From contig CAUHQV010000001.1 of the NCBI GenBank assembly GCA_959608625.1, forward strand, positions 61,645 to 125,644: 64,000 nucleotides of DNA, written 5' to 3'. Positions 1 to 9,152 of the stretch are shown here, one piece after another. Positions within the stretch are counted from its first letter, which is position 1. The number at the start of each line of letters is the position of its first letter. Both the position numbers and the translations under genes were made by a program. The notes below the pieces were generated by a model, which worked only from the letters and a program-made list of their open reading frames with translations, made no database searches and was not told the DNA's origin. This DNA is from an uncultured Flavobacteriales bacterium (lineage in GTDB: Bacteria; Bacteroidota; Bacteroidia; Flavobacteriales; UBA1820).

Positions 1-699
1 TGGATGATGGCTTATTCCTGGTATATGGATGGTTCGTATGAATTGGCCGCTTATATGATGTCGAATTACGCCCGTATGTACCCGCTGAGCGACAAAGCGG
101 AAGAAGCCGCTTTCCTTTCCGCTGAGTCCTCCTACAAGATATCCCCGGAAAGTTATCTCGACCAAGAAAATACGACCAAGGCGATCTCCGCAGTGCAACG
201 TTTTCTGGATCGCTATCCCAATGCCCCCCAAGTACCTAAGGCAGACAGTATAGTCCGGGAATTGAATGCAAAACTAGACAGGAAACAATACGATATCGCT
301 TATAATTATTATCGTTTAGAGGAGTACCAGGCGGCAGTAATCGCTTTTTCAAACATATTGGACGACAACCCATCCACCACGTACCGGGAAAAGATCATGT
401 ACTACCGTTTTCGGGCCGCCGCTATCTATGCCAACAAAAGTATACCTGAATTGCAGCAGGAACGCTATACCGATGCGCTTACTTATGGCCGGATATTCTT
501 GCAGCGTTTCCCGGATTCCGTGCATGTGGCGGAAGTGCGGAATTTGGTGAAAGCCATTGAGGAGCGGTCTACGGCATTGAATGAAGTTATAAAGAACATG
601 AATAAGGATCTTGGAAAAGTAAAGACCAGGAACCTCAATAAAAAAGTGGAAAAAGAGGTCAAGACGACCCACAAGCAAGAAAAACACAAAGAAAAGTAA
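1..699 (+). CDS. bamD: Outer membrane assembly lipoprotein BamD, 3' part
   Basis: The reading frame is open from the first base, so the start, the signal peptide and the lipobox lie outside the window; 232 codons plus stop remain. The visible part is TPR-like: repeated helical pairs such as SWYMDGSYELAAYMMSNYAR and YDIAYNYYRLEEYQAAVIAF, each followed by a YP/NP turn, as in the YfiO/BamD family. The last ~35 residues are Lys/Glu rich and probably disordered. BamD is the essential lipoprotein partner of BamA in inserting outer membrane barrels. It ends one base before the omega subunit gene, an order common in Bacteroidota. The family call is good; the truncation is only due to the window edge. 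Confidence 0.85.
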   Translation, partial: WMMAYSWYMDGSYELAAYMMSNYARMYPLSDKAEEAAFLSAESSYKISPESYLDQENTTKAISAVQRFLDRYPNAPQVPKADSIVRELNAKLDRKQYDIAYNYYRLEEYQAAVIAFSNILDDNPSTTYREKIMYYRFRAAAIYANKSIPELQQERYTDALTYGRIFLQRFPDSVHVAEVRNLVKAIEERSTALNEVIKNMNKDLGKVKTRNLNKKVEKEVKTTHKQEKHKEK

Positions 700-700
700 T

Positions 701-1069
701 ATGGACCTTAAAAAATCGAATGCATCCCTTACCACTATTACAAGGGATATCAGCGACATAGATGCCAAGACCGGCAATATTTACGAGGCGATCATGATCA
801 TCGGTAAACGGGCCACCCAGATAGGGGTGGATCTAAAAAAGGAACTTAACGATAAACTCGATGAGTTTGCCGCTAATGCCGAGAATTTGGAGGAAGTTTT
901 TGAAAATAAGGAACAAATAGAGGTTTCCCGTTTTTATGAAAAGCTTCCTAAATCTACGGCGATCGCTATCCAGGAATGGATGGAAGACCGCATTTATTTC
1001 CGGCAAGGAGGAAAAAAAGCAGAGAATCAAGAGATTGTCCGCGGAGAAATCCCTGCTGAAAAAAAATAG
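701..1069 (+). CDS. rpoZ: RNA polymerase omega (Rpb6-like) subunit
   Basis: A 122-residue protein starting MDLKKSNASLTTITRD. It carries the Bacteroidota omega signature around residues 27-43 (GNIYEAIMIIGKRATQIG), the Rpb6/omega helix that clamps the beta-prime subunit of RNA polymerase. The rest is charged and helical, with a basic tail. The gene begins one base after the bamD stop, so the two are almost certainly co-transcribed. Bacteroidota omega proteins are divergent from the E. coli form and are often annotated only as hypothetical or as Rpb6. The assignment rests on this motif, the size and the neighbour. Confidence 0.75.
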   Translation: MDLKKSNASLTTITRDISDIDAKTGNIYEAIMIIGKRATQIGVDLKKELNDKLDEFAANAENLEEVFENKEQIEVSRFYEKLPKSTAIAIQEWMEDRIYFRQGGKKAENQEIVRGEIPAEKK

Positions 1070-1121
1070 CGGAAAAACAGTTGCGGGGGTCGGAAAAATA
1101 ACTAAATTTGCACCGCAGTTC

Positions 1122-1192
1122 AGCCCTATGGTGTAATGGTAGCACATCAGATTCTGGATCTGCTTGTCTAGGTTCGAATCCTGGTAGGGCTA
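1122..1192 (+). tRNA. tRNA-Gln, anticodon CUG
   Basis: A cloverleaf can be drawn by hand. The acceptor stem is AGCCCTA (1122-1128) with TAGGGCT (1185-1191). The D arm has the TAATGGTA loop typical of tRNA-Gln. The anticodon loop TTCTGGA (1152-1158) gives CTG at 1154-1156, reading CAG. The T arm contains GGTTCGAATCC. The CCA end is not encoded. The weak A-T first acceptor pair is typical of glutamine tRNAs. The outermost anticodon-stem pair (1147-1163) is a T-C mismatch. Confidence 0.93.
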
Positions 1193-1193
1193 C

Positions 1194-1232
1194 AAAGTCT
1201 TTGTGATTTTAAAATTGCAAAGGCTTTTTTTT
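1194..1232 (+). terminator. Rho-independent terminator after tRNA-Gln
   Basis: A 10-bp stem, AAAGTCTTTG (1194-1203) with CAAAGGCTTT (1218-1227), is followed by a run of eight T (1225-1232). It would stop transcription coming from the bamD-rpoZ-tRNA side before the polysaccharide genes. Confidence 0.8.
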
Positions 1233-1295
1233 ATATCTTATCCGTTCCGGATTAACTTGTCACCCGATTTGTGCCCATAGGTTAGAAATATTTTA

Positions 1296-1303
1296 TATTT
1301 TTG
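1296..1303 (+). promoter_or_regulatory. Possible -7 box for the polysaccharide export genes
   Basis: TATTTTTG matches the Bacteroidota -7 consensus TAnnTTTG and lies 41 bases before the SLBB gene. The surrounding stretch is T rich, and no convincing -33 TTTG sits at the usual distance (the nearest, at 1268-1271, is 24 bases away), so this is a weak call. Confidence 0.35.
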
Positions 1304-1344
1304 TTTTTTTAAGATACCCTGTTCCAGGAAATAAATTGCTATAG

Positions 1345-3774
1345 ATGAAGAAATTCTTGCCTTTTATTCTGTTTGTCTGTGCAGCTATGGCGGCTGCAGC
1401 GCAGAATGTTACTCCTCAAATGTTGCAGCAGGCAAAATCTATGGGCGTCTCTGATACCCAGATAAACCAGGTGTTAAACAACCAAAAGAATACGCCGTCT
1501 TCCCAGACATTGAACGTGCCTGCGGATTCGACGCTGGGCGATCAGGCCGGATTGCGGACAGTCAAGCAGCAACTGCGCGCCCCAAATGATTCTACGGTGA
1601 AGGTCGATCTTACGAATACTGTTTTCGGGAAAGAAATATTTGATACCCAGCGGCTTTCTTTCGAGCCGAACTTCAATATGCCGACTCCGGAAAATTATAT
1701 CCTTTCCGCCGGGGATCAACTTTTGATAGAGTTATGGGGGAACTCAGAGGCATCGTATACCCGCAAAATTACGCCGGACGGAGTGATAAGCCTTCCTTCG
1801 GTAGGAGTCATATTCCTCAGTGGAAAATCCATCGCCGATGCCCGGAAAATCGTCGAGGATAAACTCAGTGCAGTCTATTCGGAGATTACCACAGGAGGTA
1901 TTCACGTCCGCGTTTCTTTAGGGCAGATACGCAGTATCCGGGTGAATATTGCCGGGGAAGCAGTGGCTCCCGGTACTTATACGCTGCCATCGCTTGCTAC
2001 GCTTTTCAATGCAATGTATATGGCTGGAGGAGTGAATGATATAGGTTCTTTGCGCGATATTCGGGTATATCGGAACAATAAGCAGGTTGCGGCGCTGGAT
2101 GTTTACGACTACATAATAAACGGTAAGTACGAATCCAATATAACCCTTGAGGATAATGACATGGTCGTGGTCAATCCGTATAGGAACCATATAAAGATCG
2201 CCGGCAAGGTCAAGAGGAACCGGATATTCGAATTGAAAGACGAAGAAACGTTGGGAGATCTTATCCGGTATGCCGGGAACTTTACAGGCGATGCCTATAC
2301 CGAAAATGTATCGGTAAACCGGAAATCCGGACGTTTTTACCAGATTTATACAGTGGACAAGGAGAGTTTCCCTACGTTTGTTATGAAAGACGGGGATTCT
2401 GTGACGGTCGATTCCGTACTCAATACGTATGATAATAAAATCTCTGTCCTGGGTGCCGTATGGCGTCCGGGAGATTATCAGCTTTCCGATCAGGTAAATA
2501 CAGTAAAATCCCTGGTCGAAAAGGCGGAGGGACTCCGGGACGATGCATTTTTCGAGAGGGCTATTCTTCGCCGGCAAAAACTGGATTATACCGGACAAAT
2601 GGTCTCCTTGGATATCAGTGCCGTTCTTTCTGGTTCGGCGGAGGATGTGGAGTTGATCAATGGGGATGTACTCTATATCCCGTACAAGAATTCCCTGAAG
2701 GAAAAATATTATATAACAGTCCGGGGTGAGGTGAACGGACTGGAGAAAGAAGGCGCTGAAAATCTGCTGGCCAAAAACATAGATTCGGTTAAGGCCGGGA
2801 AATCTTATTCTTCCGATGGACAGGATACTCATAAAGACGGGTATACTCTGGATTATTCGGAAGGGATGTCTGTACAGGACGCTATTTTGCTGGCCGGCGG
2901 GTTTAAAGAATCGGCTTCCCAGGTGTTGATAAATGTGGTCCGTCGGGTAAAAGATCCCCTGTCTACTTCTTATCAGGATACCCCGGCAGAGGTTTTCGAA
3001 GTAGCTTTGAACAATGGGCTTGCATTTGATCCAAAAAGGAATGATTTCCTTCTCCAGCCTTTTGACGAGGTGATTGTACGTCGTTCCCCGGCCTTTGTCA
3101 CCCAAGAATTCGTGGCTGTGAACGGGGAAGTTATTTTCCCGGGTGGTTACAATATGACTAAGAATATGCGTTTGACGGACTTAGTTGCCAAATCGGGGGG
3201 CTTTACTCCTTATGCTTATGTAGAAGGGGCTCAGTTGCGGCGTAAATTGTCTGAATCCGACCTGGCAAAATTGGAGGCAAAGGCCCGGATGCTGGAAAAC
3301 AATGCGGACGGGAAGGACTCTTTGAGTACGCAGATGCTTGAAATACCGAAATATTATGTGGTAGGTATCAATCTTCAGGCAGCGATGAAAGATAAAGGAG
3401 GAGCCCGGGATGTCATCCTGCAGGAAGGTGATGAATTGATGGTGCCTGTCTATTCAAGTGTTGTGAAGATCAGTGGAGCAGTGGTTTATCCCAATGCCGT
3501 AACTTTCGAAAAGAGCAAGAGCCTTAAAAAATATATACTTAATGCGGGGGGATATTCCCAGAATGCGAAAAGGAAGGCCTATGTGGTGTATGCCAACGGG
3601 CAGGTCGAAACCGTTCGGGGAGGCATCTTCCGTAGATACCCGAAGATAAAGCCTGGTTGTGAGATAATCGTTCCTATGAAGTCTGCAAAAAAAGGACTTA
3701 CATTGCCTGAAATAATGAGCCTGACATCGTCTACTACTTCCATTGCGGCGCTTATTAATTCGATGATCAAATAA
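1345..3774 (+). CDS. SLBB-domain polysaccharide export protein (Wza-like)
   Basis: An 809-residue exported protein. The signal peptide covers residues 1-20 and ends ...AMAAAAQ. A Poly_export domain follows around residues 95-190 (ENYILSAGDQLLIELWG, then a beta-rich segment with DGVISLPSVG). After it come about six SLBB repeats, recognisable by phrases such as VNIAGEAVAPGTYTLP, ISVLGAVWRPGDYQL, VAVNGEVIFPGGY and VKISGAVVYPNAVTF. Proteins of this kind form the periplasmic/outer membrane conduit for capsule or exopolysaccharide. The length of about 800 residues, with extra SLBB copies, is usual for Bacteroidota and roughly twice E. coli Wza. The Wzz-like gene follows after 11 bases, so they form one operon. 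Confidence 0.88.
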   Translation: MKKFLPFILFVCAAMAAAAQNVTPQMLQQAKSMGVSDTQINQVLNNQKNTPSSQTLNVPADSTLGDQAGLRTVKQQLRAPNDSTVKVDLTNTVFGKEIFDTQRLSFEPNFNMPTPENYILSAGDQLLIELWGNSEASYTRKITPDGVISLPSVGVIFLSGKSIADARKIVEDKLSAVYSEITTGGIHVRVSLGQIRSIRVNIAGEAVAPGTYTLPSLATLFNAMYMAGGVNDIGSLRDIRVYRNNKQVAALDVYDYIINGKYESNITLEDNDMVVVNPYRNHIKIAGKVKRNRIFELKDEETLGDLIRYAGNFTGDAYTENVSVNRKSGRFYQIYTVDKESFPTFVMKDGDSVTVDSVLNTYDNKISVLGAVWRPGDYQLSDQVNTVKSLVEKAEGLRDDAFFERAILRRQKLDYTGQMVSLDISAVLSGSAEDVELINGDVLYIPYKNSLKEKYYITVRGEVNGLEKEGAENLLAKNIDSVKAGKSYSSDGQDTHKDGYTLDYSEGMSVQDAILLAGGFKESASQVLINVVRRVKDPLSTSYQDTPAEVFEVALNNGLAFDPKRNDFLLQPFDEVIVRRSPAFVTQEFVAVNGEVIFPGGYNMTKNMRLTDLVAKSGGFTPYAYVEGAQLRRKLSESDLAKLEAKARMLENNADGKDSLSTQMLEIPKYYVVGINLQAAMKDKGGARDVILQEGDELMVPVYSSVVKISGAVVYPNAVTFEKSKSLKKYILNAGGYSQNAKRKAYVVYANGQVETVRGGIFRRYPKIKPGCEIIVPMKSAKKGLTLPEIMSLTSSTTSIAALINSMIK

Positions 3775-3785
3775 ACGGAACACCG

Positions 3786-4889
3786 ATGGATCAGAATACT
3801 AAAGAAGAAAATACGGGAGGCCGTGAAATCGATCTGATAGAGCTCGTTAAAAAGGTATGGGCCGCTCGGCGTTTTATCATTAAATGGACTGTGGCGACAA
3901 CCGTTGTCGGTTTAGTGGTGGCTTTCAGCATTCCCGCGGAATATGGCGTGTCCGTAAAAATGGTCGCAGAAGACAATACCAATACACAGGCCTCGGGGGG
4001 GATGTCCCAATTGATGAATTTGGCCGGTTTTGGTACGGGTACGGCTGGAAGCGGATATGGCATAGGCGTTATGATGTATCCGGAAATAGTTTCTACCGTT
4101 CCTTTTTTGGCGGATATGCGAAATATCAAAGTGCAACCCCGAAAGGCAGATGTGCCGGTTACATTGTATGAATATATTACCAAAGACCAAGAAACAGCTT
4201 GGTGGAATTACATAATAAGCGCTCCTTTCAAGGCATTAGGTTGGGTTAGCTCTCTGTTTAGGGAGAAGAAAGAGGTGGCCCGGAATGACTCCTTCAATAT
4301 TTTTGCTCTTACACCTGAACAGGAGCACTATATCAATGGAATGAGAGCCCGGGTGAACATAAGCCTTAATAAAAAGACAGCCATTGTTTCTGCCAATGTG
4401 ACCATGCAGGATCCGGTAGTCACTGCTGTGGTAGCCGATTCCATGGTTGCAAAACTGAAAGAATATATAATTCGTTACCGCACGGATAAAGCCCGGCAGG
4501 ATATGGAATATTGTACCCGGGCTTTCGAAGAGTCTAAAAACCAGTATTTTAATGCGCAAAAGCGTTATGCTGTTTTTGTGGATCAGAATAAAAATATTGT
4601 AAAAGAATCGGTAAAAATAGAGCAGGATCGTCTCAACAATGAAATGAATCTGGCATTCAGCGTTTACAATGCCACGGCACAGCAATTGGAAACGGCAAAA
4701 TTGAAGGTCCAGGAGCAGACCCCGTGCGTGACGGTCATCGAACCTGCCTCGGTGCCGTTGAGAAAATCGAAACCCCGGAAAATGAATATCCTGTTCGGCT
4801 TTATTTTCTTAGGGATTGTGGGATCCGCCGGTTATGTGGCCGGAAAAGAACTGTTTTTCGGTCAGAAGAGTTCGTCTATGCCCAAATAG
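3786..4889 (+). CDS. Wzz-type chain length determinant / capsule co-polymerase
   Basis: A 367-residue inner membrane protein with the Wzz layout. A first membrane segment lies at about residues 33-52 (after the basic KKVWAARRFIIKW). A long periplasmic helical part contains a Gly/Met-rich loop near residues 70-100. The second membrane segment, near residues 335-355, is preceded by the proline-rich PASVPLRKSKPRK typical of the family. Such proteins set the length of O-antigen or capsule chains and contact the SLBB exporter encoded just upstream. No tyrosine kinase domain follows, so this is a plain Wzz form. Its last 28 bases overlap the 3' end of the opposite-strand barrel gene. Confidence 0.85.
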   Translation: MDQNTKEENTGGREIDLIELVKKVWAARRFIIKWTVATTVVGLVVAFSIPAEYGVSVKMVAEDNTNTQASGGMSQLMNLAGFGTGTAGSGYGIGVMMYPEIVSTVPFLADMRNIKVQPRKADVPVTLYEYITKDQETAWWNYIISAPFKALGWVSSLFREKKEVARNDSFNIFALTPEQEHYINGMRARVNISLNKKTAIVSANVTMQDPVVTAVVADSMVAKLKEYIIRYRTDKARQDMEYCTRAFEESKNQYFNAQKRYAVFVDQNKNIVKESVKIEQDRLNNEMNLAFSVYNATAQQLETAKLKVQEQTPCVTVIEPASVPLRKSKPRKMNILFGFIFLGIVGSAGYVAGKELFFGQKSSSMPK

Positions 4890-6157
4890 ACCTGTACGTC
4901 GCCGTGAGTATTGAATCCAATGTCGGCCCGGAAATACATCCGCTGGCCCCTGAAAGGTTTGAAACGCACCCCGGCACCATAGGTGAACTTGTCTATTTTC
5001 AATGCTTTCAGGGGCGTGTCGCCAACATTTGAGGTACTGGCGAATGCCGATACCCCGAACCTTCCGAAATAATACCGGTATTCCGCCTGGAGCGACATTA
5101 GATTTTTGTCGATATAACGCCCCGTACCATATCCCCTTCCGTATACCCCGTTGGATAGTAAAGCCATATCTTGGAAAGGAACATCCCCTACAGATATCTG
5201 GGAGTAAAAATTCATAGCGATCAGCTGGTCTTTGGCCACGGGTTGGTAGTATCTTATGTCGATGATGTATTTCGAGTAATCTTCCGTACTTCCCATGAAT
5301 TTTCCGTTGAAATAACCTTCTATTTGCGTGTAAAACCCTTTCAACGGGACGAATTGATTGTCCCGGCTGTCGTATAGGTAATGAAGGGAAAGCCCGGAGA
5401 TTTTAGTTCCCTTACTGCCTGCGATATGGCTTTCTTCGAGCATGCCCCCTTCTACGGTATTCGATACTCCATAATCGTAGTAATGGCCTCCGATACCGAT
5501 GTACACGTTCTTAAACCATCTCCAGTAGGTGATCAGGCGGAACATAGTGGAGCTTTTGTCGTAATCTTCCTTTTGGTCGTCCGTTGTATTGGCTCCTATG
5601 GCCCGGAAGGTACTCGGATATCGGCCGAGGGAGAAACGCCCCCGGATAAGCAGTCGGTCGCTCATCAGGTAAAGGGTCGGGTTTATCGATACCGACATAT
5701 TCCCTTTGAATGTAAAACTCCCGGAGAGGTCTACATAGGACTGGCGTTTTATGAAACCGGCCGGGCGCGGACTGTAATCGTTGATATACATACGTGCTGT
5801 GAATCCGAGCCCGAGTCCATTGTTGTCGCTATAGGAAAATTCAGGGAGGGCAAGAAAAGTGATCCTTCGTCTTTTGGCCGTGTCTATCTGGAAGAAATTG
5901 CCCACCGAATTGATAAAATTGGTAAATCCGGATAAAGAATCGCCCGGCTCCAAAAAAACAGGGGCCAGTTCCGAACAACCTATGGAGTCTGTCAGACAAG
6001 GATCGAATATCGGGCCGGGCCGTTTTATGGAGTCGGTTTTTTCCCGGACGGTCCGGGAGGGAGGATCGGCTTGCTGGAAGAGCAAGGCTGAGTGAGCCGG
6101 GCATAATTGTGCTGCGGCAAAAAAAATAAAGATCAATATGGTGTTTTTTAGCAGCAC
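4862..6157 (-). CDS. BamA/TamA-family (D15) outer membrane barrel protein
   Basis: A 431-residue protein with a signal peptide (residues 1-23) and a proline-rich, probably disordered stretch to residue ~85. The rest is a barrel-like sequence of alternating aromatic strands that ends in phenylalanine (IDELF), the usual barrel insertion signal. The segment YLYDSRDNQFVPLKGFY matches the D15/surface antigen family (DSRD, P-x-x-G). No POTRA domains are visible, so it is shorter than BamA or TamA and its role is unknown. The only in-frame start is GTG at 6157; a stop codon lies a short way upstream. It converges with the Wzz-like gene and shares 28 bases with it. Confidence 0.78.
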   Translation of the reverse strand: MLLKNTILIFIFFAAAQLCPAHSALLFQQADPPSRTVREKTDSIKRPGPIFDPCLTDSIGCSELAPVFLEPGDSLSGFTNFINSVGNFFQIDTAKRRRITFLALPEFSYSDNNGLGLGFTARMYINDYSPRPAGFIKRQSYVDLSGSFTFKGNMSVSINPTLYLMSDRLLIRGRFSLGRYPSTFRAIGANTTDDQKEDYDKSSTMFRLITYWRWFKNVYIGIGGHYYDYGVSNTVEGGMLEESHIAGSKGTKISGLSLHYLYDSRDNQFVPLKGFYTQIEGYFNGKFMGSTEDYSKYIIDIRYYQPVAKDQLIAMNFYSQISVGDVPFQDMALLSNGVYGRGYGTGRYIDKNLMSLQAEYRYYFGRFGVSAFASTSNVGDTPLKALKIDKFTYGAGVRFKPFRGQRMYFRADIGFNTHGDVQVYLGIDELF

Positions 6158-6325
6158 TCGGTGGGTAAATAGTGTTTTCGATTCAGCGCACTAAATTACT
6201 CAAAAGGTGCATCAATAATAGTTATCGTTCGTTTTTCCAGATTATTTTTTCATTTTCGGCTTGATTTATATTTCTTTTTTGATTATATTTGATAAGAATG
6301 ATGTGTGATAATAAAAGGAAATGAA

Positions 6326-7837
6326 ATGGCAAAACAAGTAAATAAAAGTAAAACGGGTGGTAAACTCTCAAAATCCCAGGAACAGGAGATCGCAAAAGCG
6401 GAAGCCAATATCGCGGAATTAAAAAAACAGATCACCGACAGTCTTGCCGGAATTAATGTCCTGGCGCGGGGATTGGTGGGATTCAACAGTGCGCTCGACC
6501 AGGCTGGCCGGTTGATTATCGATCTGGCTTCGGATGGAAAGGTACTGGTAAAAAGCCTGACTAATATAGTCGGCGACCTGAAAAAATCCAAAATTGTATC
6601 CGCAGGACAGAAAAATGCGGACGGAGGACAGGGGGGCCCAGCTGCCGCTGGGGATGTAGCCCAGGCAGGCGCTTCGATCGCAGGAGGAGCGGGTGAATCG
6701 AAAAAAGGGTTCGATCTAGGGGATATATTTTCCGGAGTGGGTGCGGGTTTTTCTATTGTGTCCGGCATATTTGGCATATTTCGCCGACGCAAGGAAGAAG
6801 AAAAAAAGTATCGGCGGGAAATGGAACAGGCGCTCAACGATCAGTTAACAGCGGAGGTGGCGTTGTCGATGGCTACGTCCAAACGGTTGATCGATGAGCA
6901 ATCCATTACCCGGGAGAAATACAAACAAATCGAAGCCGGCCTGAACAGATCGTCCGTTAGCCGGCGGGGGGTAATAGCCGATATCGATGAGGATATGGAA
7001 GAGATGTACCGGAAATTGAACGGGAATTACAGTTCCAAATACAAGCGAGGTGTTGGAAATTATTACAAAGCGTTGCTGGATCTCAAGAATCACAAGGACG
7101 ATCTCGAATGGCTTCAAACGATAGGGGATAACCCGTTGATCACCCGGAGCGATGATTCGTACGACCGATATAAAAGCCTTTACGAGCGTCTGCTGAAGAT
7201 CGCGGAGCAGGAAAAGGAATGGAAAGACCAGCAGAAACAACTGGCCGATGGTGTGATCGACTCGTCCGCGCAGACGTTGGCGGATTCCTGGGTGGATGCA
7301 TTCAAAAAAGGAGAGGAAGCTACATGGGATTTTGCCAAGAATTTCGAAGATGTGATGCGCCAGGCTATCATCAACGGATTTTCCGACTCGGTGATCGCGG
7401 CACAGATAGACCCGATATTCAATAAGTTCCGGGACAAGATCATGGGATACCTTTCCGGCGATCTCGATTTGGAAGAGGTCGTGACCCCGGACCTGGAAAA
7501 GGAGATAGAACAAACGGCCGAAAAGATCAAAAAACTGTCGCCCGAACTGAAAAATATTCTGGAAAAATTGGGCCTTGAAGTGGACAATTCGGGTTCGGAA
7601 ACGATGTCGGCCGCGATAAAGGGGGTGAGCGAAGAAACCGCTTCGCTGGTAGCCGGGCAGATGAACGCGATCCGCACCAACCAGCTGAAATCGTTGGATC
7701 TGTTTGCCGAGAGTGTGGCTTCTTTGGGGCTGATAGAGGCCAATACCCGCTACAACCGCTACCTGGAGAGCATAGATCGCAGGCTTAGCCTGTTGTCGGC
7801 TTCCGGCGGGTCGTTACGTGCCGCCGGGCTTTCCTAA
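6326..7837 (+). CDS. Orphan protein resembling the C-terminal half of phage tape measure proteins
   Basis: The ATG at 6326 is chosen (503 residues) because AAGGAA lies 8-13 bases before it; an earlier ATG exists at 6305. Residues ~10-60 are helical and charged, followed by a Gly/Ala-rich linker, a hydrophobic Gly-rich segment (GVGAGFSIVSGIFGIF), then a long Lys/Glu coiled-coil part. The last ~200 residues (FAKNFEDVMRQAIINGFS, then VSEETASLVAGQMNAIRTNQ) resemble the C-terminal region of tail tape measure proteins in Bacteroides phages. No capsid, portal, tail or lysis gene is nearby, and the flanks are ordinary chromosomal genes. No signal peptide is seen. Function unknown; domestication of a phage remnant is an inference. 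Confidence 0.5.
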   Translation: MAKQVNKSKTGGKLSKSQEQEIAKAEANIAELKKQITDSLAGINVLARGLVGFNSALDQAGRLIIDLASDGKVLVKSLTNIVGDLKKSKIVSAGQKNADGGQGGPAAAGDVAQAGASIAGGAGESKKGFDLGDIFSGVGAGFSIVSGIFGIFRRRKEEEKKYRREMEQALNDQLTAEVALSMATSKRLIDEQSITREKYKQIEAGLNRSSVSRRGVIADIDEDMEEMYRKLNGNYSSKYKRGVGNYYKALLDLKNHKDDLEWLQTIGDNPLITRSDDSYDRYKSLYERLLKIAEQEKEWKDQQKQLADGVIDSSAQTLADSWVDAFKKGEEATWDFAKNFEDVMRQAIINGFSDSVIAAQIDPIFNKFRDKIMGYLSGDLDLEEVVTPDLEKEIEQTAEKIKKLSPELKNILEKLGLEVDNSGSETMSAAIKGVSEETASLVAGQMNAIRTNQLKSLDLFAESVASLGLIEANTRYNRYLESIDRRLSLLSASGGSLRAAGLS

Positions 7838-7891
7838 AGGGGATAGGAGTCTTTTTTGTTTTTCAGCTTATTGTGTTTGTTGTTTAGGGTG

Positions 7892-7931
7892 GCGCGCCGC
7901 ACGGGTCTTTTCCGTGCGGCGCGCTTTTTTT
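7892..7931 (+). terminator. Strong Rho-independent terminator
   Basis: A perfect 13-bp GC stem, GCGCGCCGCACGG (7892-7904) with CCGTGCGGCGCGC (7912-7924), has a 7-base loop and is followed by seven T (7925-7931). It serves the tape-measure-like gene upstream; on the minus strand it lacks a T tract. Confidence 0.92.
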
Positions 7932-7940
7932 GAAAAGAAA

Positions 7941-9104
7941 TTAATAAGCGCTCGGGTCGTCCTTCATGTTCTGCTTGTCTATCTTATGGCGCCCCATCGA
8001 GTACCAGGTGTAAGCGATGTAGCCTATTACGATCGGAATAAAGAGCGATACGTAGCTCATCACCGTCAGCGTATAGCGCCCGGACGAACTGTTCTGTATC
8101 GTCAGTCCGTTCTGGATGTATTGCCCGGTAGCCGGATAATAGACCGTATTGTTCAGCCCGGCAGTAAGCAAAAGGGCGAATACGACTAGTACCACACCCG
8201 CGCCCGAATAGTAAAACCCGCGTTTGATGGTCGTATAACCCGACAGGATGATGCCCGTCAGGGTAAGGCCTACCCCGAAAAGGAGCAATGCCAGCACCAA
8301 CGGCATCTGTATCAGGTTGTGGAGGTATTTAAAACTTTCGGTATAGATCAGTCCCTCGCTGTCGTAGGCATAACCGATGCGCAGCAGGACGTTGAGCAGG
8401 AAAAATACGAAGAAAAGCAGGAAGAAAGGAGCCTCATGCCGAATGGTCTTCGCCGCCCGGGCGATGATCTCCGGGGAATCTATGCTGCCTTTGATAAACA
8501 TGGCCCCCAGAATGCGGGTCAGAAATACGAGCGCTACGCCTAAAGAAAGGTTGATGTATGTCGTGTAATTGCTCAGGTCGAAAGCGAGTTCCAAGCCACC
8601 GAATCCACCCATCCACTGGGGGGTCAATACGCCGCTGGTCGGATCGGAATTGAGCACGAACTGGCTTCCGGTGAAAAACGAGGCGACTGCTACGCCCAGA
8701 AAGAGGGGGGCCCCGATACCGTTTATGAGCAGGAAATTCTGGTAAGTCCGTTGACCGAGTAAGTTCCCCGCTTTCGTGCGGAATTCGTACGATACGGCCT
8801 GGATGACGAAAAAGAACAAGATGATCATCCATACCCAGTACGCTCCGCCGAAACTTGTAGCGTAGAACAGGGGAAACGACGCGAAGAACGCCCCGCCGAA
8901 TACCACGAGGGTCGTGAACGTGAGCTCCCATTTATGTCCCAGGGCGTTGACGATCATGGTGCGTTCCATGTCGGTCTTTCCGGCCTGGTAGATTAGAGTT
9001 TGTCCGCCCTGCACGAACATCAGGGCGACCAAAAGCCCACCCAGCAGGGATATCAAGACCCACCAGTACTGCTGGAGGGCGAGTAAGGAATAGGTTTCAA
9101 ACAT
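7941..9104 (-). CDS. cydB: Cytochrome bd ubiquinol/menaquinol oxidase subunit II
   Basis: A 387-residue, very hydrophobic protein with about eight to nine membrane segments, starting MFETYSLLALQQYWWVLISL. It has the CydB-type features W-W-V-L near the N-terminus, a GGLLVALMFVQGGQTL segment and the conserved EFRTKAGN loop. Subunit II pairs with CydA and carries no haem ligands of its own in most models. It follows cydA with a 48-base gap, so the two form one operon with the small DUF4492 gene. Cytochrome bd is the high-affinity oxidase used by Bacteroidota at nanomolar oxygen. Confidence 0.93.
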   Translation of the reverse strand: MFETYSLLALQQYWWVLISLLGGLLVALMFVQGGQTLIYQAGKTDMERTMIVNALGHKWELTFTTLVVFGGAFFASFPLFYATSFGGAYWVWMIILFFFVIQAVSYEFRTKAGNLLGQRTYQNFLLINGIGAPLFLGVAVASFFTGSQFVLNSDPTSGVLTPQWMGGFGGLELAFDLSNYTTYINLSLGVALVFLTRILGAMFIKGSIDSPEIIARAAKTIRHEAPFFLLFFVFFLLNVLLRIGYAYDSEGLIYTESFKYLHNLIQMPLVLALLLFGVGLTLTGIILSGYTTIKRGFYYSGAGVVLVVFALLLTAGLNNTVYYPATGQYIQNGLTIQNSSSGRYTLTVMSYVSLFIPIVIGYIAYTWYSMGRHKIDKQNMKDDPSAY

Positions 9105-9152
9105 GGCCGTATTTTTTTAGTTCCGGGGAATTCCCGTGTTGATTCAGTTCGA

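Noticed and set aside
1918..3105. Minus-strand frame of ~395 codons
   Set aside because: Lies opposite the SLBB exporter gene, has no ribosome site, signal or domain, and its composition is that of an antisense frame.
6305..6325. Longer start of the tape-measure-like gene
   Set aside because: A purine-rich AAGGAA lies at the right distance before the ATG at 6326, not before 6305.
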